64,000 nt of DNA from Arenibacter latericius DSM 15913 (GCF_000424985.1 NZ_AUKX01000016.1:1-64000); one strand, 5' to 3'; positions 1 through 10,331 are shown, counted from the first letter of the stretch. Notes: generated by a model not told the origin, from the letters alone. A program made the numbers and translations.

Positions 1-1
1 G

Positions 2-355
2 ATATTGTGCAGTGATGCATCGGTAATCTACAAAGGTTTTGCAATGGATCGAAAACTGGAACACCATGCCCTGAAGGGAATTATAAAACAACGGGTAAAG
101 CAAGGCGTTTACCATATACAACATGTGAATTCCACGCACAATAGACTAAAGAAATGGATAGACGGCACTTTTTGGGGCGTTTCGACCAAATATCTTCAGC
201 AGTATCTGAATTGGTTTAGGGTAAAGGAGCACCTCAAGGGTAGTAAGGACATGCTCCAGGCCTTTGTTCCCAAGACCGTTGAAGACATTGGAACCTATGC
301 CAGATACAGAAATATAGACACTAGGTATGAAAAACTAATATCAACGCAAACTTAA
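2..355 (+). CDS. IS1595-family transposase, C-terminal part (cut by window start)
   Basis: The reading frame is open from the window edge and encodes the last ~117 residues of a DDE transposase of the IS1595 (ISXO2-like) type. The recognisable part is the C-terminal block with HVNSTHNRLKKWIDGTFWGV followed by STKYLQQYLNWF, the usual end of this family, including the terminal catalytic-region NSxHxxxKxW pattern. The N-terminal zinc ribbon and first catalytic aspartate lie outside the window, so intactness cannot be judged. The stop is a clean TAA. It fits the IS-rich first 2 kb. Family assignment is from memory of the conserved block. Confidence 0.75.
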   Translation: MLCSDASVIYKGFAMDRKLEHHALKGIIKQRVKQGVYHIQHVNSTHNRLKKWIDGTFWGVSTKYLQQYLNWFRVKEHLKGSKDMLQAFVPKTVEDIGTYARYRNIDTRYEKLISTQT

Positions 356-436
356 ACTAGAGCCCGTCGGATTTGATAAGTCATTGATAATCAATACTTG
401 AATTTTTACGTTAGTTGGAATTAAAACAAAAACAGA

Positions 437-1075
437 ATGAAAAAAATAGCATTATTTATCTTTTTATTTATCATTAGTTATACTCTGAAAGCCCAAACAG
501 AAAAGTACCCGCAAGGAATTTATATGAGTTTTCAAGAGGTGATAGATAATTACCCTTCTGAAAACTATACCGTTGAGTTGGAAAAAAGAACCAAAGGAAA
601 AATAAAAATGAACGGAGGAAATGATTATCAACTAAATCCAGTTGATAAAAATGTCAAAAGGAAAATTTTAAAAAAAGAAGTCTATGCCTACTCTGATGGA
701 AATGATTTGTTTTTAAATGGTTTCAAACACGAATTACAATTTTGGTATAGCAAAGTTGAGGGAGAAAATGAAAATTATTTCGTTTTTAATGCAGGAATAC
801 CAATGAATATGAAAAAATATGGAATGGAATCTTCTGATATTTCATATATGTTCGGAGGAATTATTTCTGCCTTTAGTGCAGCAAAAAGAGCATTAATACG
901 ATTACCTTACGTAATGGACAAACACACACAAGAAGTAATTTTGGTGTCTGAAAAAAACATCAGAGATTTAATTGGAGAATCATCTGATTTGATTAAGGAA
1001 TATGAAAAAGAACCGGAAAAAGACGATGTTGAGATGTTGACCAAATACCTTTCAAAGTGGATAAGTGAAAAATAA
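437..1075 (+). CDS. hypothetical secreted protein
   Basis: This 212-residue protein is not confidently recognised. It begins with a lysine pair and a hydrophobic stretch ending in LKAQ, a typical Bacteroidota signal peptide (cleavage about residue 20), so it is probably periplasmic or surface-exposed. The rest is soluble, rich in Lys/Glu/Asn, with motifs such as QGIYMSFQEV and FNAGIPMNMKKYGMES and no further membrane segment except a small Gly/Ala-rich stretch around residues 137-150. It resembles the many lineage-specific secreted proteins of Flavobacteria. It lies between IS remnants, has no operon partner, and starts at the only ATG that gives a complete signal peptide. Confidence 0.7.
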   Translation: MKKIALFIFLFIISYTLKAQTEKYPQGIYMSFQEVIDNYPSENYTVELEKRTKGKIKMNGGNDYQLNPVDKNVKRKILKKEVYAYSDGNDLFLNGFKHELQFWYSKVEGENENYFVFNAGIPMNMKKYGMESSDISYMFGGIISAFSAAKRALIRLPYVMDKHTQEVILVSEKNIRDLIGESSDLIKEYEKEPEKDDVEMLTKYLSKWISEK

Positions 1076-1244
1076 TTACTGGTGCCAACAAAGAACTAAA
1101 GTATAAAAACAACACTTTTTTTCATTAATTTTTGACATTATTATTCAAGGCTTATAGATACCAAAATAGATCTGTGAGCTACTTTTACATTTGAAATTCG
1201 ATTATTTTAATGTAGGCTGTGAAACAATTTTCGGATCATACGGC

Positions 1245-1640
1245 AGTACCTATAATGCAATGGCAAAACATTATTTTAGCAGCTTGTAGGCCACCGCAAT
1301 AAGCGCCAACTTCTTACTTTTTCCTTTGTTACCAATCCGCTCATAGAGTTCTCGACAAGCTTAATTATGTTTACAGGCAATGAAGGCGTAAAGAAATAAT
1401 AGATTGCGGAGTTTCGTATGGCCAACCTTGCTGATCCTGCTATGACCACGTAAACTGTTTCCAGACACCCAAATAGTGGGACTTATGCCCACATAACTAA
1501 AAGCTGTGCTCCCGTCTCGAATTTAGTAAAACCATTGGTTAACACAATTAAAAACTATGCAGTCTTTGTTTATTATCCTGGAACGGTGGTTAAAAGAGTG
1601 AGCTGCAATTGTTGCACCTTATTAAGAAACGAGAGCAGTC
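1245..1640 (-). pseudogene. IS110-family transposase, decayed C-terminal half
   Basis: Read on the minus strand, this stretch gives pieces of an IS110 (transposase_20) C-terminus: LQLTLLTTVPG, FLIVLTNGFTKF, then DGSTAFSYVGISPTIWVSG, GHSRISKVGHTKLRNLLFLY and CRELYERIGNKGKSKKLALI. The pieces are in two frames and interrupted by stops (after the VPG block, after ACKHN and near the end), so the gene is dead. The RuvC-like N-terminal catalytic part is missing. The remaining bases up to about 1880 hold no other gene that I can see. Confidence 0.75.
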
Positions 1641-1888
1641 ATTCATCGACACTGGATAGTTGCCTGTGAACTTTTACTCCTAGGCCGATAGCCAAGATAT
1701 TCATCATTTTTATTCCGGTTATTTCTACTTTTAATATTGGAGTTCCCTTATGCTTTATGGAGCGTTTATCTAAAAAGGCTACAAGTTAATTTCAAAAATT
1801 GTATTTTGTAGATGGTTATGATTTTCGCAATTTTCTATCACGTATATTGTGGAGTGAATACCAACCTAATCAATTTAAACATCATCTT

Positions 1889-2248
1889 ATGAGAAGAATT
1901 AATAAAGAGGATGAAGTCACTTACCATGAATTTTTAGAAGCATTAGCCGTGGTGAAGGCGTTTAGGAAGCAAATTTCAGAACTTTTTAGAGAAGTAGATG
2001 GAGAAGTTGGTTCTCTATCAAAATTCATTGGAGTCAATAAGGACACTAAAATCTACCGTTTACCATTGTCAACCCGTGCAATGAACGTTTTAAAAGCAAT
2101 GGATGGCATAGATGTACTAGAGGGTACTACCGAAGATCTAGCAAAGATTTCTTTACGGGATCTTTTAAAAACTCCTCATGCCGGTCACAAAACTATCGAT
2201 GAGTTCCAAGAGCTTTGTTTGTTTGTAAACCTTCCAATGAAAAGGTAG
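1889..2248 (+). CDS. small protein with RNA polymerase alpha C-terminal-domain-like fold
   Basis: With the ATG at 1889 this is a 119-residue protein; the frame extends 30 codons further upstream but the second copy of the gene loses similarity there. The N-terminal half (TYHEFLEALAVVKAFRKQIS) looks helical. The C-terminal half contains LSTRAMNVLKAMDGIDVLEG then TTEDLAKISLRDLLKTPHAG and KTIDEFQELC, which follows the helix-hairpin-helix pattern of the alpha subunit CTD (LSvRalNvLk...lsedeLlk...fGkkSleEI). Alpha-CTDs contact DNA and activators; a free-standing version could bind DNA or modulate transcription, but that is inference. A close, broken copy lies at 11148-11496. Confidence 0.65.
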   Translation: MRRINKEDEVTYHEFLEALAVVKAFRKQISELFREVDGEVGSLSKFIGVNKDTKIYRLPLSTRAMNVLKAMDGIDVLEGTTEDLAKISLRDLLKTPHAGHKTIDEFQELCLFVNLPMKR

Positions 2249-2310
2249 AGGAAATTAATTATCTTTTTTAAATTAGTGAAACTTGAATTACGACAAGAGA
2301 AGTTGACTTT

Positions 2311-3660
2311 TTATGTTAAACGTATTACGTTTTGTAAGCTTGGTCTAGTGTTTTTAAAGTATTGATCTAATATTCTTGCTGTAAAATAATTATGTGGATA
2401 AAACTTTATAAAGCTTTCAATATCCGCTATGGAATTTATGTTTGACTCTTTATCAATATATCCGAAACCTTGATAAATTCCATTTTTTACCAAAACAAGG
2501 CTTTCCTCAAATGTAGTGCGACCTCTTAATTTTAAAATATAACTTGGTCGCTGCGCAAAAATATAATCCAGCGCTTTCTGAACTCGTTGATTATATGTTT
2601 GTTTATCTTCCTTGCCTTCACAAATTCCCTTACAAAAAACAGGGTCGTTACATTTTTTAGCTGTTCGCTCAATACCAGCGTATCTTTTACATAAATTAAA
2701 TTTTTGCTGTACCTCCTTAACTTTCTGCAAAACAGAGGTTCTGTTGTAATAGAATTCGTTTTGATTATCGGAATATGATTTCTGAATAAGTTGAATCCTT
2801 AGAATACCTTTAGAATCCATTTTAGAGGTAATAATATAGGGATCAATAATTTCTTTTTGAAGCGTATTGTATTTTGGCATTAAAGAATGTATATAATAAG
2901 CTTCCAAAAGTAGAGCGATAACTTCACTCCCCGTTTCTTCAAAATCAATACTCGTGGTCTGTCTGCACAAATCTAACTCAAATTTTAATTTGCTGGTAAA
3001 ATGACTTCTAACCCGTTTAGAAATGTTCTTAGCTTTTCCTATATAGATTGTTTGGTCGTTATGATCTCGAAAAAAATAAACCCCAGGAGATTTTGGTAGG
3101 TTGCTGAAGTCAATTTCATTTCCGTCAGAACGTTCGTGTTCCGTGCTAGATAAAACGAAATTATTATCAGGGCCTACTGTATTTAATGTGTCCAATATTT
3201 TCTCCATTGCCAGACAAGTGTCCCTTAAAGAATTTAGGGGCTGTTCTATTTTTAAAAGTTCCATAGCATGGTACAAGCTAAAAGGAGATGTGGACTTTAT
3301 ATAATTTTTATAAACTTTATCTAATATAATGTTCGCACTCCCAGCTGGATATCCAATTTCTCTAAAAGCTTTTTTGAAGATCGAAGAAGAAAATTGATCT
3401 ATGAAAACTGTAGAAGTGTTTTCGATTATCTCAATAATTTCTGGAGCAATATCACTTAAAGTTGGGGCGGATCTTATTGTTGAATAATCTAAGTTAATCG
3501 CTGCTCTTTCTGCCTTAGATAAACGAGGTACAACTTTTACAAAGCTCTCAAATTCTGAAATAATATTCCCCTCTTCAATAATAATAATGGCTAACCCTAT
3601 CAATTTTGAAATTCTTAAATTGTTACTTGAGCAGATTATTGAAATATAAGAAAACCTCAT
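2311..3660 (-). CDS. GIY-YIG nuclease fused to a degenerate DnaQ-like exonuclease domain
   Basis: The 449-residue protein has the layout of Bacteroidota exonuclease-UvrC-like fusions. Residues 1-160 align by pattern with a DEDDh exonuclease (GLAIIIIEEGNIISEFESFV, then FREIGYP), but the catalytic DxE is replaced by ICSSN near residues 9-13, and the HNxxFD motif reads IDQFSSSIF, so proofreading-type activity should be lost. Residues 190-265 form an apparently intact GIY-YIG domain: GVY at 193-195, YIG at 206-208, arginines at 216/218 and the metal-binding Glu at 253 (LLLEAYYIHSLMPKYN). The C-terminal third has conserved cysteines (CKRYAG, CNDPVFCKGICEG), as in UvrC-linked proteins. It is divergent from a dead helicase gene that starts 90 bp away. 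Confidence 0.75.
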   Translation of the reverse strand: MRFSYISIICSSNNLRISKLIGLAIIIIEEGNIISEFESFVKVVPRLSKAERAAINLDYSTIRSAPTLSDIAPEIIEIIENTSTVFIDQFSSSIFKKAFREIGYPAGSANIILDKVYKNYIKSTSPFSLYHAMELLKIEQPLNSLRDTCLAMEKILDTLNTVGPDNNFVLSSTEHERSDGNEIDFSNLPKSPGVYFFRDHNDQTIYIGKAKNISKRVRSHFTSKLKFELDLCRQTTSIDFEETGSEVIALLLEAYYIHSLMPKYNTLQKEIIDPYIITSKMDSKGILRIQLIQKSYSDNQNEFYYNRTSVLQKVKEVQQKFNLCKRYAGIERTAKKCNDPVFCKGICEGKEDKQTYNQRVQKALDYIFAQRPSYILKLRGRTTFEESLVLVKNGIYQGFGYIDKESNINSIADIESFIKFYPHNYFTARILDQYFKNTRPSLQNVIRLT

Positions 3661-3750
3661 TCGTGAATTTTTATTGGAAATAATACAAAAATATGGAATA
3701 TTTCCATAAGAGAAATATTGTTTTTATCTTTAAACCGAAAATATATTATT

Positions 3751-4115
3751 TTGGAGCAATACAATAAGGAGCAAAAAGAAGCTATTACTTTTAAGGGAAA
3801 ACACCTTTTACTCTTGGCCGGCGCTGGTATTTAATAAACTATAACGATCGTAGGGAGGGCTGCACATTTAATAGAGAGTAGGGTACTGGCGGAGAAAATC
3901 TAGATCTCTACATTTACTAAAAAGTCCGCAAGTGAAATTGTAGAATGATTAAAAGGTTGTAATTTCTGAAAATGCCTGGGCATTAAATGGATTTACATTT
4001 CATAGTTGATCTAATCACTTAATTTCCAATTTCCCAAATCTATTTGGTGCGTCTAATCTTAAGGTCGTAAATGCCGATGTTCAATAGTCTTTAATGAAAA
4101 TTGCATGTATATGAT
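3751..4115 (+). pseudogene. UvrD/Rep-like helicase, N-terminal remnant
   Basis: From a TTG at 3751 the frame reads QYNKEQKEAITFKGKHLLLL followed by AGAG, the Q-motif and start of a UvrD-type Walker A (AGAGTGKT). It is then cut by TAA TAA, continuing in the same frame as TIVGRAAHLIESRVLAEKI, STFTKKSASEIVE, and in another frame as ENAWALNGFTFHS and NLFGASNLKVVNADVQ. These match motif Ia and the TFHS region of superfamily 1A helicases. At least five stops and one frameshift show it is dead and lacks everything after roughly residue 120. It may once have worked with the adjacent GIY-YIG/exonuclease gene. Confidence 0.75.
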
Positions 4116-4204
4116 AGGCTGTAAGAAATTGGATTATATAATCGTATAGCACTATTTTCAAAATAAATATTGACGTGAGCTATGTAAGACACTCCATTAT
4201 ATAT

Positions 4205-7200
4205 TCATTCATCGTTCTCCACCACAGTTTGTGTTTTACTAACGATATCCCTAATAATTATGTCAAATTCTGTTGCCGAATCATAAATGTGGTCCAATAG
4301 CTCCATTTTTTCTTGTTCTGTCACCAATTCATCCCTAATCAAACCTACGAGCCCCATCAATCGGGCTAAAGGAGCCCTTACAATATGGGACTGGGTCCAA
4401 GCTATTTCTCTAAGTTTTTTATTTTGTGTTTCAATGTTTTGTGCCCGTTCTTCCAATTCGCAATTGAGCTTTTCCAGTGATTTTTCATAGGTCTTTCTAA
4501 AGGATATATCGGTCATGGCTCCAACAACCCTAGTGGCAATGCCATTCTGATCACGAATTACGGTCCCTTTATCCCAGACATATGCGTATTCCCCTGTAGC
4601 TTTTAAAAAGCGATATTCTGACTCCCATAGATTCGTTTTAACATCTTCTATTACTTTGTAAAAAGAGTCCACTACCTGAACTTTATCATCCGGATGCAAC
4701 TGATCTATCCAAAAATTTAAATTTTTAGAATTTACATTGATCTCATGTCCAAAGAGGGTTTTATAAGTATCGCTCAGGAACAAGGTGTTATCTACAATCT
4801 CCCAATCCCAAATTGCATCCGTGCTTGCCTGTACTACTCTGGTGAAACGTTCATTTACAAGTCTAATCTCCTTCTCCGCCTTTAAACGCTCGCTCACATC
4901 TTTGATATAGATAGAATGACCGTTACTAGAAGGATAAGCATTTATCTCGTACCATTTATTGGAACTGGGGAAATACTCCACAAAAGTAAATTGGCTATTG
5001 CTCTTGACGGACTTAATTATTTTCACAAAAATCTCGTGTTCGATTATTTTAGGAAACACCTTTTCTATGTGCTTTTCCAAAACTTTTTCCCTGTCTATTC
5101 CAAAAGAGTCTTCCGCCTTTTTGTTCCAATAGGTAATTACCCCTTCTTTTGTCAAGGAGATAAAGGCATCGCCGATACTTTCCAAGACTGCATTTTTTTC
5201 ATCGTTCGTCCTTATATAGTCTAACTGACTTGTCTTAAGTTCATGGATATCCTGAAAGCTCCCATATATCCTAATACATTGACCGCTTAGAAACTCTGGA
5301 TTTCCAATTACCCGTACCCATCTTTCCTTTCCTTTTGCTGTTATAATCGGCATTTCAAGATCAAATGTTCCATCTTGGTGAAACGCATTATCTATAGCCT
5401 CAGAAAATTTACTGGTATTCTCCGGACCCTTATAAAATCCAAGAATACTTTGAAGATTGGGTTTATAGCTATTATCCACCTCATGAATTTTTTTGGTCAT
5501 CTCCGACCAGTAAACGGTCCCATTCTCAAAGTTGATTTCCCATGCTCCGATTCGAGACAAATTGGAAACATCCTTAAGCAATTCCTTCATTTCTTTTTTC
5601 TCAGTGATATCTTTTGCAACTGCGTAGGTTATTCCTTTTTCATGGGTAAGGTTTGCAGTCCAGCTGAGCCATTTGGTCTGGCCACCCTTTGTAATGTATC
5701 GATTTTCATAGTAATTGAGGGGATGCCCTAGATATAACCGTTTTAATTGTTTCAAAGTTTTCTCTCTGTCTTTGGGGTGTACGAATTCGATTATTTTTTT
5801 GGATAGCAATTCTTTTTCAGAATAGCCTAAAAGTTTTGTAGCAGCTGGATTAATTTTTTTAAAAAAACCATCCTCACCAATTTTGCATATGATATCAGGG
5901 GTAAATTTAAAAATTTGATCAAGCTCGGTCTCTAATCGCTTACGTTTGATAGTTTCTGCAAGTTTAGTTTGCAATTGTTTGAACAGCTTGCTATAAAATA
6001 TTGGACTCTGATAACATTTATTCATACCAAGAATCAGAATTCCTTTAACTTTTCCGTTATATATTAAGGGAAATCCTGTAAAGGCCTGACTACAGGAAGT
6101 ATCTGAGACAGTGCTTCCTGCAAAAACCTTTTCTTTTTCTATACTTTCCCATATTATTATTTCTTGGTTTTTCCATACCGTACCGGGAAGTGCTTCACCA
6201 AAATAGCACGTTGTCAGTGTTCTGCATCCCTTAATCAGGGATTTCTTCGTTCCAGGGGCAGAATAACTGGCAGCAAGGGTCAAGTTTTTTTTATCTGAAC
6301 TTGGCAACCAAATTTGTCCTATGTTATAGTTTAGCCTATCAATTAAATGAGTTACTACATTTTCCAGACAAAACTCCAATGAATGATCACTATTGAATAA
6401 ATTCCCAATATGGTCCAATACCTCCTTTTGTAACTGGGAATTCTTTTTAACGGTTATGTCCCGCTCATAGAAAACCCAATGGGTTGGTTTGCCATTTTCG
6501 TCCTTTAACGGATTTGCTGTCAGGTTGACCCAATACTGCTCTCCGATTTTATTTTTTCTTATAAGGTTTACATCAAAGACCTTTCCAGTATTTAGCAACT
6601 TCTCCATTCCATTTAGTACTAAAGGAACTGTATTGGGGCCGTTGAGCATTGCTGTGGTTTTACCAAGCACTTCATGGGAAGCATACCCTGTCATGGTCGT
6701 AAATGTTTGATTGACATAAATGATTCTTCGTCCAGAAAGATCAATAGGTTCCGCTTCAATGATCATTACGGCATCCTTGGAATCAGAGATTGCCGACTCG
6801 ATCAATCTAAGGTGCTGTTCATTTTCTTTCTGTTCTGTTACATCCTGTACAGTACCTTCCATAATATTCGCAAGACCGTCATTACACAGAACTAGTTGAG
6901 ATATTTCATGTACCCTCCGTGTAGATCCATCTGGCAATATAATCCTATAAGTAAGGTCGTAATTCTGATTTTTATAAGATATGACCCCATCCCTTTTCGA
7001 GAATAGGAAACGGTCATCAGGATGAACGGTGGTTAGAAAATTATCCCGATCAGGTTTGAAAGTTTCATTGTTTCTTCCCCAGATAGTATACATCTCTTCT
7101 GACCAAGAAATTGAATTATCATTCAGTTCCATGCTCCAATAGCCAAATTTGGCAATAGCGGCCGCTTTTTTTAGCTGGCGTTCTGATCTTTTCAAACCGT

Positions 7201-8818
7201 TTAAATATAACTCGCGCTCTGAAACATCGATACAACTGATCAAAATGCAGTCACGATTCCTAACTGTTAAGGAATAGCCTACTAGTTCCAATTGGGATAG
7301 TTCACCGGTCTTGCTCTGGTGCGTAAATAGACCATATCGATTTGTTCCTTTTTTAGATTTGGCGGTTTCTATAGCATCGATGAATACCGATGAATCAGTT
7401 TTCGGCTTAAGTCGTATAGGATCCATCCCTATTAACTCTTGTCTACTATAACCAAAACACTTTACCATCGTATCGTTGACCTCTAAAATCTTATAGGTCC
7501 CAAGATCCAAGAGGTATTTGGGCAATGGGCTGGAATTGAATAGTAGTCTTTGGTTCTCCTGTGAAGATTTTAAATTATGGCTCAAGGATATTTTATCGGT
7601 AATTTCTCTGGCGATTACAACAATACCTTGTATTTCCGGGTCGTTAGATAAATTGAACAGTAATACTTCAATCCATCTACAACTTCCGTCCTTATGTTTA
7701 AATCTAAATGGCCTTGACGCAAAGGGTGCACCTTTAATAAATTTATTGAAATTATACAACGCCTTCTCGCGCTCTTCATTATGTATAAAATTAAAATAGT
7801 TTTTACCGTATAGATCTTCCGAGGGAAAGCCCATAGCCAGACCGGAACTCGTACTTACATAGGTGAAATATCCTTTATTATCAATAATACTGAGCCAGTT
7901 GTATCCTGATTGGATCACTGAAGTCAACTTGGGCGAAACAAAATCGATCTGATCCCAAACCTTTTTTTGAGACGTAACCTCAAAAATTTCACCTTCCACG
8001 AAAACGGGGAGACCTGATTCATTCCTCAAAACTTTTTTGGCAGAAAAATGTATCCAGATTATCTGACCGTTTTTATGGAACATTCGAAACTCTAGCTCTT
8101 TATAAACCTGGTTGTTTTGGCACCATAGTTCTAGCTCAGTACTAAATTTATGACTGTCCCATGGGTAGATAAGCTCCATCCAATTGTTTAATGATCTCAT
8201 ATCCAATTCAGCGGGGGTATACCCGAGAATATGTGAGAATTTAGGGGTGACATAAAAATTGTCTGTACCAATTTCTAATTTCCAAAATGAAATATTATTG
8301 GTTTCTACACCCTCATTTACTGAGAAGTTGTCTAACGCAATATTGCTATTTATTTCGTTCGGATTTTGCTTGTGATTTTCAACTGTAATAGAAGAAGCAA
8401 TAAGATTGGTCAATGTTTTGATTGATCGCAATATTTCCGGACCAACATGTCTACTGTGAGTATCGGAAAAATAAAGAAAACCTTGACATTGACCTTTGCC
8501 ATCTATTAAAGGAGCTATGGCAATAAAGGGGGGAGAGGTATCATTTAAATCAACACATAAATCCTTTGTTCTTTCGTCCTGGTAGACGTTTTCAATGATT
8601 AATATATCATTTGGAGATTGGGATTGGAAATTGTTGATAAGGTGTGCTATTAAAAACAATGGTTCTGGAACATCTTCCAGGCAATTATGTTTCTTCTTAG
8701 ATGCTTCCAATAGGGCAACCATAGTTGTTGGAACATCCAGTAATATGGAAGCCATGTGACATACATCATTATAGAGTTTATGTGGAATTGCTAAGTAATG
8801 GTAGGATTGTGGGGACAA
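4205..8818 (-). CDS. multi-PAS/GAF sensor protein ending in a DHp-like phosphoacceptor, no ATPase domain
   Basis: This 1537-residue soluble protein starts with a GAF-like domain (about 1-140) and then carries about nine PAS/PAC units, with a second GAF-like domain between the fifth and sixth (about 820-970). PAC endings are easy to see: VTSQKK, REITDKISL, DVSERELY, VQDVTEQKE, ERDITVKK, AKDITEKKE, IKDVSERLK and MTDISFRKT. The last 90 residues form a coiled coil plus WTQSHIVRAPLARLMGLVGL, a histidine-kinase H-box, followed by two helices and then the stop. No N, G1 or G2 boxes follow, so it cannot bind ATP like a normal histidine kinase. This architecture recurs in Bacteroidota; it may be phosphorylated in trans or act by protein contact. 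No adjacent response regulator exists. Confidence 0.85.
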   Translation of the reverse strand: MSPQSYHYLAIPHKLYNDVCHMASILLDVPTTMVALLEASKKKHNCLEDVPEPLFLIAHLINNFQSQSPNDILIIENVYQDERTKDLCVDLNDTSPPFIAIAPLIDGKGQCQGFLYFSDTHSRHVGPEILRSIKTLTNLIASSITVENHKQNPNEINSNIALDNFSVNEGVETNNISFWKLEIGTDNFYVTPKFSHILGYTPAELDMRSLNNWMELIYPWDSHKFSTELELWCQNNQVYKELEFRMFHKNGQIIWIHFSAKKVLRNESGLPVFVEGEIFEVTSQKKVWDQIDFVSPKLTSVIQSGYNWLSIIDNKGYFTYVSTSSGLAMGFPSEDLYGKNYFNFIHNEEREKALYNFNKFIKGAPFASRPFRFKHKDGSCRWIEVLLFNLSNDPEIQGIVVIAREITDKISLSHNLKSSQENQRLLFNSSPLPKYLLDLGTYKILEVNDTMVKCFGYSRQELIGMDPIRLKPKTDSSVFIDAIETAKSKKGTNRYGLFTHQSKTGELSQLELVGYSLTVRNRDCILISCIDVSERELYLNGLKRSERQLKKAAAIAKFGYWSMELNDNSISWSEEMYTIWGRNNETFKPDRDNFLTTVHPDDRFLFSKRDGVISYKNQNYDLTYRIILPDGSTRRVHEISQLVLCNDGLANIMEGTVQDVTEQKENEQHLRLIESAISDSKDAVMIIEAEPIDLSGRRIIYVNQTFTTMTGYASHEVLGKTTAMLNGPNTVPLVLNGMEKLLNTGKVFDVNLIRKNKIGEQYWVNLTANPLKDENGKPTHWVFYERDITVKKNSQLQKEVLDHIGNLFNSDHSLEFCLENVVTHLIDRLNYNIGQIWLPSSDKKNLTLAASYSAPGTKKSLIKGCRTLTTCYFGEALPGTVWKNQEIIIWESIEKEKVFAGSTVSDTSCSQAFTGFPLIYNGKVKGILILGMNKCYQSPIFYSKLFKQLQTKLAETIKRKRLETELDQIFKFTPDIICKIGEDGFFKKINPAATKLLGYSEKELLSKKIIEFVHPKDREKTLKQLKRLYLGHPLNYYENRYITKGGQTKWLSWTANLTHEKGITYAVAKDITEKKEMKELLKDVSNLSRIGAWEINFENGTVYWSEMTKKIHEVDNSYKPNLQSILGFYKGPENTSKFSEAIDNAFHQDGTFDLEMPIITAKGKERWVRVIGNPEFLSGQCIRIYGSFQDIHELKTSQLDYIRTNDEKNAVLESIGDAFISLTKEGVITYWNKKAEDSFGIDREKVLEKHIEKVFPKIIEHEIFVKIIKSVKSNSQFTFVEYFPSSNKWYEINAYPSSNGHSIYIKDVSERLKAEKEIRLVNERFTRVVQASTDAIWDWEIVDNTLFLSDTYKTLFGHEINVNSKNLNFWIDQLHPDDKVQVVDSFYKVIEDVKTNLWESEYRFLKATGEYAYVWDKGTVIRDQNGIATRVVGAMTDISFRKTYEKSLEKLNCELEERAQNIETQNKKLREIAWTQSHIVRAPLARLMGLVGLIRDELVTEQEKMELLDHIYDSATEFDIIIRDIVSKTQTVVENDE

Positions 8819-9395
8819 AACGTTTAATTAGGTTTTACTGTTTAATCAATGTTTCTGACTTCTGCTCTAATTTCATCAATAGGTTTTATAGCGGTTCACT
8901 TACTATTATGAAGACATAAAATATAAACATGGATTTTTCATAATTTATGGGGTGTTAAATAGTTCAGATAATTAATTCTTTAATTAAACTTAGTTTTTTT
9001 GTTATAAGGTAAAGATGTTATATTCGTTCTGCCTCAGTTTTATTTTTAATCTGTATTCTCTCTTCATAATAATTCTTTACTTACTTCATCATTGATGTGA
9101 TTAAATGGACGATTATGGATATTTCGATGCAACAATGCCCTTAAAAAGACTTTATTAAATCTGATAAATATAGACTAAATATCTAGTTTTAAAAATAGTT
9201 TAAGTGAAGGTGGTTAGAAATTCTTTGCTTTACTTACCTAGCCAATGTACATAGGTAAATTTCTATAAAACTTGAGAATTATGAAGAATGCTTTTAAGCG
9301 AATTGAATTTATATATGGTAGTCAGCTCGATGTCTTACTAAATTATTACTTCCTTAGTCCTTTTTAAACCGCTTTTTTCTTGTAATTAGATATAT
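8819..9395. other. intergenic region, no gene seen
   Basis: AT-rich sequence between the start of the multi-PAS gene and the end of the PepSY-TM pseudogene. I see no coding frame, RNA or repeat that I can support. The promoter of the PAS gene should lie in the first 150 bases. Confidence 0.5.
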
Positions 9396-10331
9396 TCAAA
9401 AACCCGTTATATAAAGCGTTATCCGCACCAACCCAGAAATTAAAACCAAAAGCCTTCCAAATATCCCAGGAATTTTTCCAGTGTGAACTGGATAAAATTG
9501 GGCTGCAATCTTATTGCTATTTAGATCAGTGTGAAATTCAGTTAAACTTAATACTTCGTCGGTTTTAGTTATTTTTAATTCTTTGCTTCTTCTAAATCTT
9601 GGTTCTATAAAACGATCTTGGATATATCTAAAGTGAAAATCCTTATTATTTTTACAAGGGAAATATATAGCTCTTAAAGTATAAATAGAGTCAGGTTTCC
9701 TTATCAACTCGGTAAACTTTGGCTGTATATCAGAATTGTTGCTTTGTGTCCTCTTGGAACTATCTAGTAGGGTGAAGGCAGCCTTGTAATAACTATTATA
9801 AGTAAAATACGCACCCGAAAAGACAATTAAGGCTAGTGGAATAAAAAAGCTAGCTCCCAGTACTTTATGTAGGTCATAATTAAGTTTCTTTTTCTTGGCT
9901 TTCCATTTTATTGCAAAGCCCCTTTTTAAATTGTTTCCATAGGCTTTCCACCATATATAATATAGATCCTGGTACACAATTTGGATAAAAGAAAAATAAT
10001 GGTACTACTGCCCATTAAATATTTGCCAATTTTTTGGAACATCCAGAGTACGGTGAATATTTAACAAATCTTCAAAAAACTGTATCGAGATTGATTTTGT
10101 ACCTAGATAGCTTGCGGTCCGTGGATGGTGGTAATGAGTTTCCCCGTTTTCAAAAATTAAGGATACGGTCTGTTGTTCTCTATAAGGCAGATTAATTCTT
10201 ATTAAACTATCCTTATGCCTTTTCATTAAATAAGAGGCCGTTTGCAACAATGTTTCTTCATATGTGGTAACTATCCGATAAACTGTTGATAAATTCGAGG
10301 TAAATGCAGATGCAGTTGGTGTATATAACAT
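9396..10331 (-). pseudogene. PepSY-associated membrane protein, split and truncated
   Basis: Two minus-strand frames together resemble a PepSY-TM (iron-regulated membrane) protein. The upstream part (10331-10005) gives a PepSY-like segment ending in FFEDLLNIHRTLDVPKNW, where the family has the conserved LHRW element. The downstream part (9977-9396) gives IWWKAYGNNLKRGFAIKWKA then LNYDLHKVLGASFFIPLALI, a following transmembrane segment, and FYPVHTGKIPGIFGRLLVLI. The first transmembrane helix, the helix between the two parts and the C-terminal helix are missing, and a stop plus frame change separate the halves. These proteins normally work with TonB-dependent siderophore receptors; none is adjacent. 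Confidence 0.65.
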
